A stretch of DNA of 64,000 nucleotides, taken from Helicostylum pulchrum (Eukaryota > Mucoromycota > Mucoromycetes > Mucorales > Mucoraceae). Every line of letters begins with the position of its first letter. Position 1 is the stretch's first letter. The stretch covers positions 124,001-188,000 of the forward strand of contig JAIXMO010000031.1 of assembly GCA_025677825.1 (NCBI GenBank), in the 5' to 3' direction. This document shows, in pieces, positions 1 through 11,970 of the stretch. A model generated the notes under the pieces. It searched no databases. It saw nothing but the letters and a program-made list of their open reading frames with translations, and was not told the origin of the DNA. The position numbers and the translations under genes were made by a program.

Positions 1-657
1 AGTGCATTATAAAAACCTAGTATTATATATAAATATCAATTTCATTATCTATTTTGTATACACTGTTTTTTTTTACAAGTACATATACCGATTTCTTTTT
101 CTGTTTTTTTTTTTGCATGAAATGAGATCAAATACAGTCTTTTGATTGGATAGTAGACACTCTTCGAACGTTTTTTTTTTTACCTTTCTCTCCTTGATGG
201 TTATAATACAAATTATTTAATATGTGCGTAATCTTTTAAGATGTCTACAGCCCAAGAAAAAAAAAACTTGAGCAAGATAATAAAGTGGCTGTTATTCTAT
301 GATGATCACTGATGCAACCCTACACGCAGCACATATACAGTACAAACAACAACAACAAAAAACAGGTCACGATATAAAGCGGTTACTAGAAAGTGCTGCA
401 AAAAAAAGTGCTTCAGACAACATTTCATCAAAGCTTAGATTATGTTACACAATGAGAATATATGCAGCAGTTTTTACATCAAAAAAAAAAAAAAGCTGAC
501 ACGGTTTATCGATTAGTCATGATAAATTCTCACTGCCATTTCCTTTTTTAAAACGGCGGGGTTACTAGCACTTTTGAAAGCATTGGTAAAAAGCAGGTTT
601 ATGTAGAATGTTTATACTATTATGCAGTGATACATAACAGATTTTACTTCTTTATGT

Positions 658-757
658 TGCTAATTATGCATACACAAAATCAACACGCGGACTGATACAT
701 TAGCGTATATGTGTCGCTAATTATGCATACACAAAATCAATACATTAGTGTATATGT
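658..757. repeat. Imperfect tandem duplication of about 57 bp
   Basis: The 25-base string beginning GCTAATTATGCATACACAAA occurs at 658 and again at 715. Each copy is followed by a TACATTAG(C/T)GTATATGTGT tail, and the second copy lacks about 12 bases between the two blocks. A TG microsatellite follows at once. This looks like local slippage, and no function is evident. Confidence 0.8.
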
Positions 758-3565
758 GTATGTGTATGTGTGTGTGTGTGGACGTATATTAGACATTAAT
801 AATTACAGTACGTATATACTATAAGCGTATGACTTATTAGCTGGTGAGAAAGTTTGATGTATTGTCTAGATTCTCCTCAAAAAATACGTAATACATTCCA
901 TCTTGGGTACCGAATAAAATTGAAGTTATTAAAAAAAAAAGGCGGCGAAGTTTGTTCGCTATTGATATAGTCGACATTTGTTTATAAAAAGAAAAAACCC
1001 AAGTTTAAGCATTTAAAAAACTACTTTATACATGCGTTTTTTTTAAAAAAATCCTGCAGAATACATAATAATATATAAAAACCCTCATATGAAAGGCTCA
1101 ACTAGAACCCGTGTGCGTAGACTACTATTGTTTCCTCATATATGCATCCCGATGTGGTACATTCAATGATCTTGTTTTAATAGACTGATTTCACGTTTCA
1201 AAATAATCGAAATATTTTTTTTTTTCTCAAGGCACACATAAAAAGATTTTTTTGATATGGTAATAAACCCGAGGTATGAAATATGAAGCGCGTGAGAAGA
1301 GACGCCGATAGTTTTAAAACGACTACACAATGATAACCTCTTTTGTGTTCTAACTGTGATGCTAAACAAAGATAAGGGTTCCAAAAATAATCGGTAACCA
1401 ATTATTAACCCGCTCGAGTATAATTCTGTTAGTTACTTTTATGACTGAGTCAATTTACTTGAAAGAGTGTACACACTAGTTTCCGTTAATTCGGATGTTA
1501 TTTATAAAACTAATATGAAATATATGTATTCGTAATATATGATTATGTGAATAATAATAGAACCTGTCAAAAAAGGTTTTTTTCTTAAAAAAAAAGAAAA
1601 ACTGGTCTAATTGATACGATTGTAAAACAAAATTTTTTTATTATTATTCTTAAACACTATCGGCGCCTTTTTATCCGGCCTCCATATTCGTCGCGTCAAT
1701 TGTTTACAATCGAACACTCCTTTGCGATGTATACCTCGTTGATTATTATAGAACGAGAATTATTTAAATAAACACATGTAACTTTTTATTTTCTTTTAAA
1801 AAAGAAGCAGAAACAATGATTATATTACTGCGGTGCCAACCGGACAACAATGTCAATTATAGCCTCATACGGTTGAAAATTAAAGTCAAGCATGTATAGT
1901 TTTTTTTTTTTTTTTTTTTTTTCGGATCAAGTTCAAATTCAAGTATAGTCTAGATCGAAACGATTACTCGGCACGTTTAGATATTTCATGAATATTGCAA
2001 TTTACCGTAAAAATAAGTTGGAGAACGAGTCTTTAAATAAAAGACTATAACAATGCAAAAAGGAAAACACGTAAACTTTTGTTTTGGGTTCACAAAATCA
2101 AAGGACAAATCAGGGTGATTGTATTCCAAAATAAAAAAAAAATAGAAAACACGGAACAATTTAAAAATAACGGACTTATTTCTTTTCGAGTTATTGGATA
2201 CACAAATCTGGTTGGTACTTGATTTATTTGTGGGGTATTAACTATGCAATCCTGGAATCGTGTGTGTGAATATTTTTTTCTTTTTTGACGTTCAAAAAGA
2301 GGTAAAAGCATATGTAGATACTATGCTGTCTTTAGTTTTTTTTTTCTTCTTATAATGCTATTTAATATATTGTAATTACTACTCCCTCATTTCACGTTCA
2401 TAAACATTGGTATTTTTGTTTTATTTTTATTTTGGCACCGACTTGCAACACCTTTTTTTTTTTTTTTTTTTTTTTACGTATTCTTGGTACAAAAAAAAAA
2501 TATACCAGCAGTAAAAGAAAAACATCTTTATTGTACGTCGTGAGAAGACACTATAAGTAATTTAATGCCCTTTTTTTACGCACACATTTCTTGTGCGCGT
2601 GAGTATTTGATAATCTATACCATCAATTTTAAAGTTTATTTCTAGTTCCATCTATTATACCAATTGTTTTAACGATAATATATACAAGAAAAAGGGGGTG
2701 TAATTTTTTTTTTCGTAAAGAAAGGTGCTGCATTTAGTATATCATTCGTAATACAAATCAATTACATTTTTCGTTATTGTATTTAATTAAAAAAAAAGTC
2801 TCTCTCAATGATCGATACCCTTCCTACTCCGAATAGAAGCAGCTGTTTATGGCATGACTATCCATTGTACTATTATTGTCATACCTGTTTTTTTTTCTTC
2901 CCTTATTTTTCAGTATTTGGCTAGATCAAACGGAAAGATTTAGACTCTCTAATGTTATTAAAGTATTTGACGTCAAAGGATACCTAGTTTTAAAACTGAT
3001 AGTAATTTTTCTTTTTAGGGTGTACAATTATGTATAACTTTTTTTTGCATAGTACAAAAGATTTTCTATATAAAGTCATACTCACTGTATATTTATGTAG
3101 AAGGTTGTATTTACGTAGAAGAAGGTTCCTAACTTATGTACAGAAGAAAGACCATTAATTGTATTCCAAATAGAGAGTGTATTACATACACTTTTAATTT
3201 AAATAAGCGTATTTATTCAAGTCACCAAAAAACTAAGTAAAAAAAAAAAAAGGAACATTAGAACATGAAACCTCAGGAAACAATATTCTAAAAAAGGAAT
3301 TTTAAAGAAACGGAAAACGTATTACATTTCAATATACAACGTGAGAAAGCATAATAAAACTCTGGCGAGACTTTTACCTGATTTGTTAACTATCATGTAG
3401 AGTATTTTGTGTGGAAAACACAGTATTTTCCGCTGTGTTCGTGAGCAAAATAAAATTTAAAGTTTATTTTTAGTCGTACCAAGAGTTACAACTATCAAAA
3501 AGTTCTTTTTGTGTTTCGCCCGTTTTGGTGTTTATCAAAAATTATGAGCGGATCCGATAATTAAG

Positions 3566-3573
3566 TATAAATA
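3566..3573 (+). promoter_or_regulatory. TATA-like box of the MFS gene
   Basis: TATAAATA lies about 95 bases upstream of the ATG at 3668, a usual distance for a fungal TATA element. Position and sequence are the only evidence. Confidence 0.35.
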
Positions 3574-3667
3574 GGCTACGATTTCTTACCTTTCTTTCCT
3601 TTTTTCTAAAAACAAAATCAATTCCATTTTTCTTCTTTTAATAAAACCTTTTTTTTTAAAAAATCTC

Positions 3668-5205
3668 ATGGAAAAAATTCAAGTAACTCATGGCGAGACA
3701 GTGATAGCCGAAAAATCCTCTATGGATTTCACAAGCGGATCCAGCGAAGAGATTTCTAGCGATCACGGCGGACCATTCAAAAAGTCACCCGCCGAAAAGA
3801 AATTAGTAAACAAGATCAATTTTACACTGCTTCCATTTGTCGGAGCAATTGTATTTATTCAATTTATTGATAAGACCACGCTGAGTACAACCGCCGTGAT
3901 GGGTATACTTGAAGATACTAACGTGAGCAAAGACCAGCTCGGATGGTTAGGTGCAATTTTCTATCTTGGTTTTATCTCATTTCAAATCCCCAACAGTTAT
4001 CTTCTTCAAAAGTTCCGGATTTCTCGATACCTTGGTACATTACTTGTGCTTTGGGGTATTGTCATGTGTCTTACTTCCTTATGCACTAATTTTACTCAGT
4101 TGGCTATCTGCCGTGTATTTCTTGGTTTGTTTGAAGCTGGTACTTATCCATCCTTGTTAATCATTATAAATTCAGTCTACCGTCGATCCGAACAATCCGC
4201 TGCCTTTGGTTTCCTTTGGCTTAGTAATGGTTCAGGTACGATAATTGGTTCTGTTTGTTCCTTCGGTATTTTTTACGTCAATAACGCATACGGTATCGCC
4301 TCTTGGAAATGGCCTTATATCATCTGGGGCGCCTTAACTATCGTCTTTGGTTTCATCTCTTTCTTCTTCCTTCCTGATACCCCTACTTCTTTCATGTTTA
4401 GATTATCTGAAGAAGAGAAAGTAATCGTAAAGGAAAGAGTTCAAGATAACGGCGTCACTCGCGTTTATGAGTTTAAGAAGAATCATGTCTACGAAGCTCT
4501 CAAGGAACCTCGTCTTTGGCTTGTATGTTTCTCTACAATGTGTAACAATCTTCATACTGGTGGCCTTGTTATCTTTAGTACATTGATTGTTGAAGCATTT
4601 GGCTTTTCTGTATGTATAAAAAAAAAAAACTTTTTAAAGTATCTATATGCTAACTTTTCCTCTAGAAAGAACACTCTATTCTTCTTCAAATGACCGGTGG
4701 CGCCAGTACAGTTGTCTTTTCTATTTTAGCCGTTATCATTGCCCGTAAGACAAACCAATTATATCTTGGTGTCGCTTTCTCTACCATAGTATCCTTAGTT
4801 GGCCTTATTTTACTATTGACACTTCCCCAAGGTACCATTAAACTTGTCGGTTACCTTCTTGCCTGGGCCATGAACGGTACCGCAGTTATGTTATTGACCA
4901 TTACAGGATCTAATGTTGCCGGTTATTCCAAGAAGTTGTTCTACAACGGTATGAACATGATATTCTACACACTTGGTAATTTTATCGGTCCTCTTTTAGT
5001 GTTTGACAGAGAAGCTCCTGTCTATAAAACCGGTATGACAATCTACTGTGTTGCTAACGGTGCTATTCTTATTATGCTTTTCCTCAATCGTCAATACATG
5101 TCTAGATTAAATAGAATCAAGCTTACAAACCCTAGTGATGAAGTATACGAGGTTTCCGATGATTTAACAGATCGCGAGAATAAGAAGTTTATTTACAAAT
5201 TATAA
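3668..5205 (+). CDS. MFS permease of the Dal5/allantoate (anion:cation symporter) family
   Basis: Two exons (3668-4609 and 4666-5205) join in phase 0 across a 56-nt GTATGT...CTAG intron with branch site TGCTAAC, giving 493 residues, the usual length for this family. The N-terminal tail is acidic and polar. About twelve hydrophobic segments follow. The segment DKTTLSTTAVMGI after the first helix and GWLGAIFYLGFISFQIPNSY after the second are characteristic of Dal5/Tna1/Liz1-type permeases, which import allantoate, nicotinate, pantothenate, biotin precursors or dipeptides with protons at the plasma membrane. The substrate cannot be read from sequence. The ATG is preceded by a pyrimidine-rich leader and a T-then-A palindromic tract. 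The gene converges with the complex I gene downstream. Confidence 0.9.
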
Positions 5206-5345
5206 TTCTATTTTTTTTTTTCTCTCTTTTTTTCATACTTTTTTAATTAATATCTATCTCCCCTTTCACTCACACACACTCTCTCTCTTTTAACCCAATT
5301 CCAATCCAGCCTTTTTGTAATAATAAAATATATACTATCCTCAAC

Positions 5346-5376
<31 letters not shown>

Positions 5377-5440
5377 TGCGTTTGATCTAAAACAAAAAAA
5401 AGAGTGTATAAAATTTATGTATATAAAAAAAAAGAGGAAT

Positions 5441-5871
5441 TTAATCCTTGGTAGGATAAACCCATTGACCCTCAGGAATAGGTGTTTCGAGTTGCTCCCA
5501 TGCCTTCCATTCTTCCATCTTTGCAATTAATTTAAGTTCTTCTTGAGCTTGCATAATGACTTCTTCAATTTGACCGACATTGATCTTGGCTTCAATCTCC
5601 TCAACGTTTTCGGTAGACTCGACAATGTTTAAACGGTGTTGAGTTAAAGATTCGGTAGCCTGTCTATATACAGCGGTGGTGGGAATACGAGTCAATGCTT
5701 TAAGTGTGGTGTTGTATGTCTCGATCAAGTGAGGACGAGGGTTATGGTGGACGGCAATACCGGTAAGTTGAGTAGAAACCTACCAAAAGAAAAATTAGCC
5801 TCAAGTATACACTTTTATATGTATCTGTGTACCTTGGTGACAGCTTGGAATAAAGGACGAGAGAAGAGCAT
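5441..5871 (-). CDS. NDUFA5: NADH:ubiquinone oxidoreductase (complex I) subunit NDUFA5
   Basis: Two exons on the minus strand (5871-5833 and 5779-5441) join in phase 0 across a 53-nt intron and give 125 residues. The protein starts with MLFSRPLFQAVTK, a short basic leader suited to mitochondrial entry. It then shows the NDUFA5 family pattern: HHNPRPHLIETYNTTLKAL, a helical region near VYRQATESLTQHRL, and a closing P-E-G-QW segment. NDUFA5 is an accessory subunit on the peripheral arm of complex I. Its presence implies that this fungus has a conventional proton-pumping complex I. Length and ends agree with fungal homologues. The gene converges with the permease, with about 235 bases between stop codons. 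Confidence 0.88.
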
Positions 5872-6337
5872 TTTGTTTCAATGTAAGTGAATGAAAAAAG
5901 CGTCAAAAAAAAATGGAATTAAAAAAAGATAATAAAATTCCAGCCCTGCAAATTTTGGAGTCCAATGGAACCTCCTTATTTACCAAACAGTTAAGGAAAG
6001 TAAGGTGATTGGATGAAACGAAAGATGACGTCAGTTTTAATTTCTTGGGGATTTTATGAGCTCCATCCTTACCTAGTTAAAGGGGCGCCAGGGCCGAACG
6101 GTGTTGAAACCGCGGCTAATGAAACTTTTCTAAGTTTCCTCGTTGTTATACGTCTTGATACGACAAATGGCAAAGTCCTTGTTCTAAATAAGTATATGTA
6201 AGTAAAGATGTATAGATAAGTGTTATATTACATACCAATTAATCAGAGTCATTAGCTATATCACGCATGGATTCTATTTGAATTCGAGGCAGCCTCAATT
6301 GTCTCGCATAAGAGAAATAAACGATGATGACGAAAAC

Positions 6338-6350
6338 TAAGCGTTTTTAA
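6338..6350 (+). repeat. Candidate inverted repeat flanking the MULE-like gene, left copy
   Basis: TAAGCGTTTTTAA here is matched in inverted orientation by TTAAAAATCGCTTA at 8616-8629, with one extra base. The two sit about 75 bases before the start codon and 50 bases after the stop of the transposase-like gene. It is short and AT-rich, so chance is possible. Confidence 0.25.
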
Positions 6351-6413
6351 GTCTGGTTAAAAAAATAATCACATTTTTACTTTAATAAATATCAAATATT
6401 TTTATTTTAAACA

Positions 6414-8565
6414 ATGTCAAGTAATAACGCTACATCTATTCATATCAGTTGTTACACGCCCATTTCAGAGAGACTTACCGTACCTTTGACCAATTGGGAG
6501 AAATCCGTAGTAGACTGTATTCCCCTACACGGTGTCAGATTTGTGAAAGGCACAACTAGAACCGCAGAGGGGCAAGAGAGGGCAAAAGCTCAGCGATTAA
6601 ATGCCACCGAAGGTCCCAAGCCCAGAACCCGGTATATTGATTATGTTTTCAAAACGTATTACTCTTGTCATCGTTCTGGTGAAAAGAGACAAGCTAAAAC
6701 CGAGCAAAATAATAGCAGCGAAGGATCTAGAAAATTACAAAAAAAAAGTAAAAAAATTGAATGTACTGCTAATTTGGTAGCTACCTGTTATAAAAGCGAT
6801 CCTAATAATGTTGTCTTGCAACACACCGGTAACCATAATCATCAGATTGGTGGTCTTGAAGACTTGAAGTTTCTGCCATTGTCGCAAGTAGCTAAACAGT
6901 TGATTGAGCAAAGATTACGCGAAGGATTTAGAAAGAGAGACACCAGAATTTCAATTCAAAACCATTTTCTTCATTATAGTCAAGCCAACTTGAATACCGA
7001 TGTAGAGCAATCTCTTGGTAACGAAGCTCAAGTTATCGTTCACCGTGATCAGATGGTTCACTCCACAGAGATTTATAACATCTATAAAAAAATCCAAGAA
7101 GCTTTCTACAAAAAAGCAGATGATCAGAAAGAATCTGTTAAACTTTGGTTGATCGAGTTAAAAGAAAATGAAGGATACGATACTTTTTTGGCAGATAATT
7201 TTGATAGCACCTTCTCGTTTGGATTTGTCTCACCATGGCAAAAAGGCACTCTTAATTGAAAGTGAAAGTGAAAGTGTATGTCTGGATGTCACTCATTGTA
7301 CCTCTAACATTGATAAGGGGATACTTTACACCATCGTGACCCGTCATCCATGGACTGGTACAGGATGTCCTGTAGCATTCTTTTTTACGACTGATCATTC
7401 GATGTTACCAGTAAAGCATTTTCTTTACTTCTTGAGATATACCGTTCACTTTTCGAGCTTGAAAAAGATCACCATCGATATCAGTACTGCCGAAAGAAAT
7501 GCAATCAATTCTGTCTACCCAGAAGTTGTGATTCAGTGGTGCCTTTTCCACGTCGCAAGAGCCTGGATGGGTAAGATTCGCGAGTATATCAAGCTTGGAA
7601 GTTCAGCAGCCAACGCCCGGGTACATAGAGCAATTATTACCAATTTGAAAAGAATGATGTGGGAGAAGGACACCTCTGTTTTTCTGCCAATGCTTAGTGA
7701 ATTTGTGATTACTTATGCAGCATATCCTGATTTCATCCAGTACTTTAAGCGACAATACTTGGAGAACGATGCTTTTATGCGCTGGTCTGTCGCCTTTCAG
7801 CCTCAAGTTTTTACCAGTATGGAGACCAACAACTATGTTGAGAGCTGGCACAATCAGCTTAAAACGACATATTTAAACAGAAAAAGAAATAGACGCGTTG
7901 ATAGATTGATTTTCATCCTTGTCAGAGATGTACTTCCTGACTACGTTCAAAACGTAAATAAAATGGTGTTGAATATCGGCAAAATGAGTCCAGAAGAAAG
8001 AAGAGGAAGGGCCCGCGAGATGAGTGCAGAAGATGTGAACGTGGCTACTCTTGTAACAATGATTGAAGAGCTGGAAGAGCAAACTGGATACAAGGTTCGC
8101 TCTTTTTCAGATGAGGAAGTGTACTACATTATTCAAGTGAAGCAGGATAGCATGAAATCTTGTGGTTGTAAGGATTTCCGTTGGAACCGTATCTCTTGCA
8201 AGCACATGTACCTTCTCAAACGTTTGCACAGGGATTTAGCTACTTTTGAGCGTGAGTATAAAAAAAATATCAACATTTTTTTTTTATTAAAAACTAACCA
8301 TTATGTATTTTAAGCCGTCGTGTACGATGGAATTAGAATGGCAAGAGCTGAAGAAACAGCAAACGAGGAACCTGTACTTGAACCTTCTACCGTATTCGAT
8401 TTTTCTGACTTGATTGCAACATTATCTATGTATCAACACAATCCTCGCAATCTAAATGAGCAACAGTTAGAAAGTATCAAAACACACGTAGATGGAATTA
8501 GTTTGTTACTTCAAAACGATGACAGATTACCTTCAAACATAAATTTACAAACACAACGTCGATAA
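6414..8565 (+). pseudogene. Mutator-like (MULE/FAR1-type) transposase with one frameshift
   Basis: The frame from 6414 encodes an N-terminal zinc-binding DNA-binding region of FAR1/WRKY-GCM1 type: YYSCHRSG, then KKIECTANLVATC, then GNHNHQ, giving the C-C-H-H ligands. Near 7239 the frame shifts by one base at a run of five A, and coding continues to 8251. After an intron (8252-8314, GTGAGT...TTTAAG with ACTAAC branch) it resumes at 8315-8565. The catalytic DDE core is complete: Asp in VCLDVTHCTSN, Asp in ITIDIST, the WCLFHVARAW C/H motif and Glu in NNYVESWHN. A SWIM zinc finger follows (CGCKDFRW...CKHMYL). One extra A explains the break. It could be a recent pseudogene, a sequence error in a homopolymer, or a domesticated gene; no convincing long terminal repeats are seen. 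Confidence 0.8.
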
Positions 8566-9014
8566 AATAATATAAAAAAAAAATAGTAATAAAAAAAAGA
8601 GGCCATGATTGATATTTAAAAATCGCTTATCTGTTAGGTAAATAAGGGCGTTCATTTCCCAATATGGAATATCCAGTGCTTGAGAGTTCAGGAATATGCA
8701 GAAACGTCAGATAGACACCATTGAATTCAAGCTGTGGGAAAGTAGGAATATCTACATTTAAGGTTCTAACCGCAGTACTCTATGTATTCAAATACGTGGT
8801 ACCTTCTCAAAGTCTCACAACTTTTTTGAACAACCACACTTCTTCTCTTTGAATGAACGGGGTACCTTTTATAATATATAGTACCAACCTCTACAAGGCT
8901 AAACTTGCTTTGTCAAATAATGCATAATATCAATACAAAAATATATATGTATATCCGCAAAAATGCAATGGTATTTCTTTTTTTTTTATTAATTTCTGAA
9001 GAAAAAAAAAGTGG

Positions 9015-9516
9015 TTATATAGCAGCAATCTCGGAAATGACAGTTTGAGCTTCTTGTAACTCGTCAATATCAGCATTCTCGGCATTTTCCTACACGAAAT
9101 AAGTTAGTTTCATTCATACAAATGTATATACATCTTTTGTTTTACCAAATGGTTTTGTAAGTCTTGGTAAGCATTAGCAAGTCTCTTTTTGACATCGGGA
9201 ATCATCTGAAGTGTCTCACCAAGAACTTCTTTCTATTAAAAACGTAAAAATTGTTTAACTAAACAGAGCTCTTGTATATATTTAAGAGAAGAAAAAAAAA
9301 AACTTACTTGCTTTCTGACATCGTACTCATCAGCTCCATCAGCAATCAACTTATCAATACGTTCTTGTTGAGTGATAGCTTCTTTAGCATACCCAATACT
9401 TTCTCTGTGGATACTTTTTTTCGGTGTAAAAAGATTAGAAGCTTGTAATAAAATAAAAGGATGTAACTATACCGTCTAACAACGTTGGTTTTAATTTTCA
9501 AAGGGCTAAGAGGCAT
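9015..9516 (-). CDS. TBCA: Tubulin-folding cofactor A
   Basis: Four minus-strand exons (9516-9473, 9413-9308, 9232-9146, 9089-9015) join cleanly to give 103 residues, matching the usual 100-110 of this family. The N-terminus MPLSPLKIKTNVVRRIHRE and the following YAKEAITQQERIDKL are close to the conserved TBCA start, in which a basic peptide is followed by a three-helix bundle. The rest is charged helix, including AYQDLQNHL. Cofactor A captures released beta-tubulin in the cytosol on the tubulin-folding pathway. None of the exons is long enough to be obvious alone. The introns have GT-AG ends and the phases close exactly. Confidence 0.9.
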
Positions 9517-9683
9517 TTTTTTGTTATTTGAAGAAGGTTAAAAAAAGAAAGACTAAACAGAAAATTCCCCCTTTTTTATAATTATAAGCGTTTAACAGTC
9601 CGAAGTACTGTTTGAGACGCGATAGAATATTAGTTTCAAAGGAAATGTAGCCAATGGTTATGATTAATACTTACATTTGGATG

Positions 9684-10130
9684 TTAAAGAGGAAAGAGTA
9701 ATTGCAAATTAGTATTGTCGAAGCCAGGCAAACCAATGGCAAGACCTGACACTGCGTCCCTAGCTTTGTGGGTGGCTGATAATTTTTGCAATAGACATTT
9801 TCTGTTATTGCATACAAACGTCCCTTTAACGGCGCGTAAATATAGTTTGCCGTTTTTTGATACAACAGTTTGTATAGGGTGGTCTAATTTTTTGCAACAG
9901 AACAAACACGTTTATGATGTGTGATACTCGTTTGTGATGCAAATAGATGTGTAGTGACTATGTATAATAGGTTTCCATTTACCACCATATTCGGTATGTC
10001 CTTTGATACTACTACGAGCTCCATAGCCGCAATCTCCAATGAACATGATTAAATTCGACTTATTTCCAACGAATTTGCGTTCTTCCGAACATTTTCTAGA
10101 GTATCGTATCGATCGAATATTACATATACT
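9684..10130 (-). pseudogene. TnpB/Fanzor-like RuvC protein, C-terminal relic
   Basis: One minus-strand frame, broken by a single TAA, runs from about 10130 to the stop at 9684. In order it shows LIMFIGDCGYG, an acidic-residue strand at the place of RuvC-II; KGHTEYGGKWKP; TNEYHTS(stop)TC with C-x2-C; then CNNRKC closing a four-cysteine zinc ribbon; and finally ARDAVSGLAIGL, which fits the RuvC-III Asp. The TS-x-TC-x2-C ... C-x4-C ... D order is that of the TnpB C-terminal zinc ribbon. In eukaryotes, proteins of this kind are called Fanzors. The in-frame stop replaces what is normally Gln in that motif. The N-terminal half is absent here. Assignment to Fanzor is my inference. Confidence 0.55.
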
Positions 10131-10232
10131 TCGTCTTTTTATTTAATTTTTTCTTATTTAATTAAAGAACAAGAAAAATAAAAAGAATGGTATTAATTTT
10201 CTTCGACAATATTTTTTTTTCTTCTTAAAAAA

Positions 10233-11371
10233 TGCTCTCTTCAAGCTTGCTGGTGCAGTGTATTTACTGAAAAAAGCCATCCCTCTTCCCGCAGCTTCGA
10301 GGCAATCTTTCCAAACCATCGTGTCATTTGATTCTTTGTATTGGACTAATAAGGTGCGTCTGAACTAGAACGTAAGTAAAGTCCATATTATTTCTTGGTA
10401 AAAAGGATTTCAGGTAGGATATCTTATGGATGATGCTGCTGTTGTTGAGTGTCATGCTTGCTGGGTTAGTTGTAAAGACGCTTCAGGTAATTCAAGTGGT
10501 GCTGATAATGGGTGAAGTACAAGGCAGGAATTGCTACTGAAAAATCAATGTTTACAAGTTACTTGTGTAAAGCAATATCCATCTCCAGCATAATCTATAA
10601 CGCACGTTTTTTTCAATACCGCTGTCAGGCATTTACTTTCACAACATCTGCTAAGTTCTTAAATTGCAGATTTTTCTGGTTACAGACATCAAATAATACT
10701 GTTGCAATAGGTTTTTCGTTATCTTCTTTTTAGTGGCCTGCTCTTTATAGCAATCATATACAATTTTTGTATGGTTGGGTCGTCTTTGTTGCTGCATTTT
10801 TATTAAAAATAATTCTTGATTACAGAAAAAGACACTGTGGTGCAGATATCGTGCCACCTTTTTCTTCTTTTAACACAGTGAGACTCCAGTGGCTAATAAT
10901 GGGTTGTTTCATATCTTGTTTAATCATGTTATTATCGATTACATAACAGGATTCGGTCCCAATATTTTGAAGGTAGTCCGTCTAGTAAACGAAAACTGAG
11001 TTGCGATCAAATCCGAAGGGATGTAATTGCATGTCTTAATAATACCAAATACCAGAATTACTACTGGCGTGAATTTGCACTCCCTTCTTTATATGCAACG
11101 AGTAGCTCATTAGACGATTGATAAATGGCTGATCAATTGTATGTTGCACTTCAATGAGCACAGGGCGTAAAGAAGAAGATGGTGATAGAGGTGCATATAA
11201 GATATCCGGCGTGGAACCATTCGACCATTCTGTTGCAACCGAGCCTACATAAGCTTGATTAAAAAAACATTCTTTATTACGTCTTCTTCCCGATAGAAGG
11301 ATATACTTACCAAAGAGAGTGGTTACTATTATGTTTATGACTTCCTTGTCACGAAGAATTAATTTCGACAT
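10233..11371 (-). pseudogene. Degenerate PD-(D/E)XK-nuclease-like mobile-element protein
   Basis: The gene begins at 11371 with MSKLILRDKEVINIIVTTLF. An intron starting GTAAGT and ending ATGTAG brings in GSVATEWSNGSTPDILYAPL, then RPVLIEVQHTIDQPF. The order of Asp in TPDILY followed by E-x-Q in LIEVQ matches the PD-(D/E)XK core. After SLHIKKG the frame shifts, and the neighbouring frame reads PVVILVFGIIKTCNYIPSDL and continues through ATQFSFTRRTTFKILG to VM and a stop. Further fragments with homologous character run to DTMVWKDCLEAAGRGMAFF near 10300. Frameshifts and stops show it is dead. I associate this protein with an expanded family in Mucoromycota, from memory and not from a search. Confidence 0.5.
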
Positions 11372-11802
11372 TAAATCACTCTCGGGTTTGTATTTTAAAG
11401 GTGTTTGGTTAAATAAGAGATCGGGATTTAGACGAAGAGAAAAGCTATTAGCTCTATTTACACGTTCAGAAAGAAAGTGGGACGTATTGCTTTTTACTTA
11501 CTTTTATGAAGTGACAAAAAAATGTAGTCAGATATCTATACGCCTTCACAGTGGGGTGGACGGCATTTGAACGTTTTATAGCAAGCGCTCTTTTACGCGG
11601 CGGTTGCTTTATGAAAAACAGTATCATTCTGCACGAGCATGAAAGAAAAGATGTATATAAAAGAAAGATTATTAGATTGATTCAAACTTGTTGTTACAAC
11701 TTATTTAGCAAACCAAAAATGTCTCATGCGTCACTTTTTTTTTCTTTTGCCTGAACGTGTAAATAGAACGTGTCTACCAAGAATTTCCTAAAAAAATACA
11801 TT

Positions 11803-11970
11803 TAAAAACTACTAGCTATGATATACAAGGACTAAAAAAGCATTTTTATGCACACTTTATTTGGTTTATACTATATTCCTTTGCAACCATCTTTATTTAA
11901 TTACTTTTTCCTCGTTAATTTTCTAAAGATTCACTGCTGATACACACTCCATTCAAGTCTAAATATATTT
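11803..11970 (+). repeat. Dispersed repeat A, copy 1
   Basis: About 168 bases share a clear pattern with 12499-12644 and 60489-60661. The shared blocks include GGACTAAAAA, CACTTTATTTGG(T/C)TTA, TAGTTAA(C/T)TTTCTAAAG (CGTTAATTTTCTAAAG here) and GATTCGCTGCTGATACG (GATTCACTGCTGATACA here). All copies have the same orientation. No gene is evident. Confidence 0.75.

Larger units (their letters stand above)
1..3667. other. AT-rich non-coding region upstream of the MFS gene
   Basis: No open frame here has domain-like composition. The short frames near 299-499, 1163-1401 and 2090-2311 are rich in K, F and N from homopolymers and lack neighbouring exons. The stretch holds many A and T runs, a (TG)n microsatellite near 752-780 and an imperfect duplication at 658-757. 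The last few hundred bases probably hold the promoter of the permease gene. Confidence 0.7.

Noticed and set aside
299..499. 66-codon open frame on the plus strand
   Set aside because: Composition follows the A-rich sequence, there is no domain, and no splicing partner is present.
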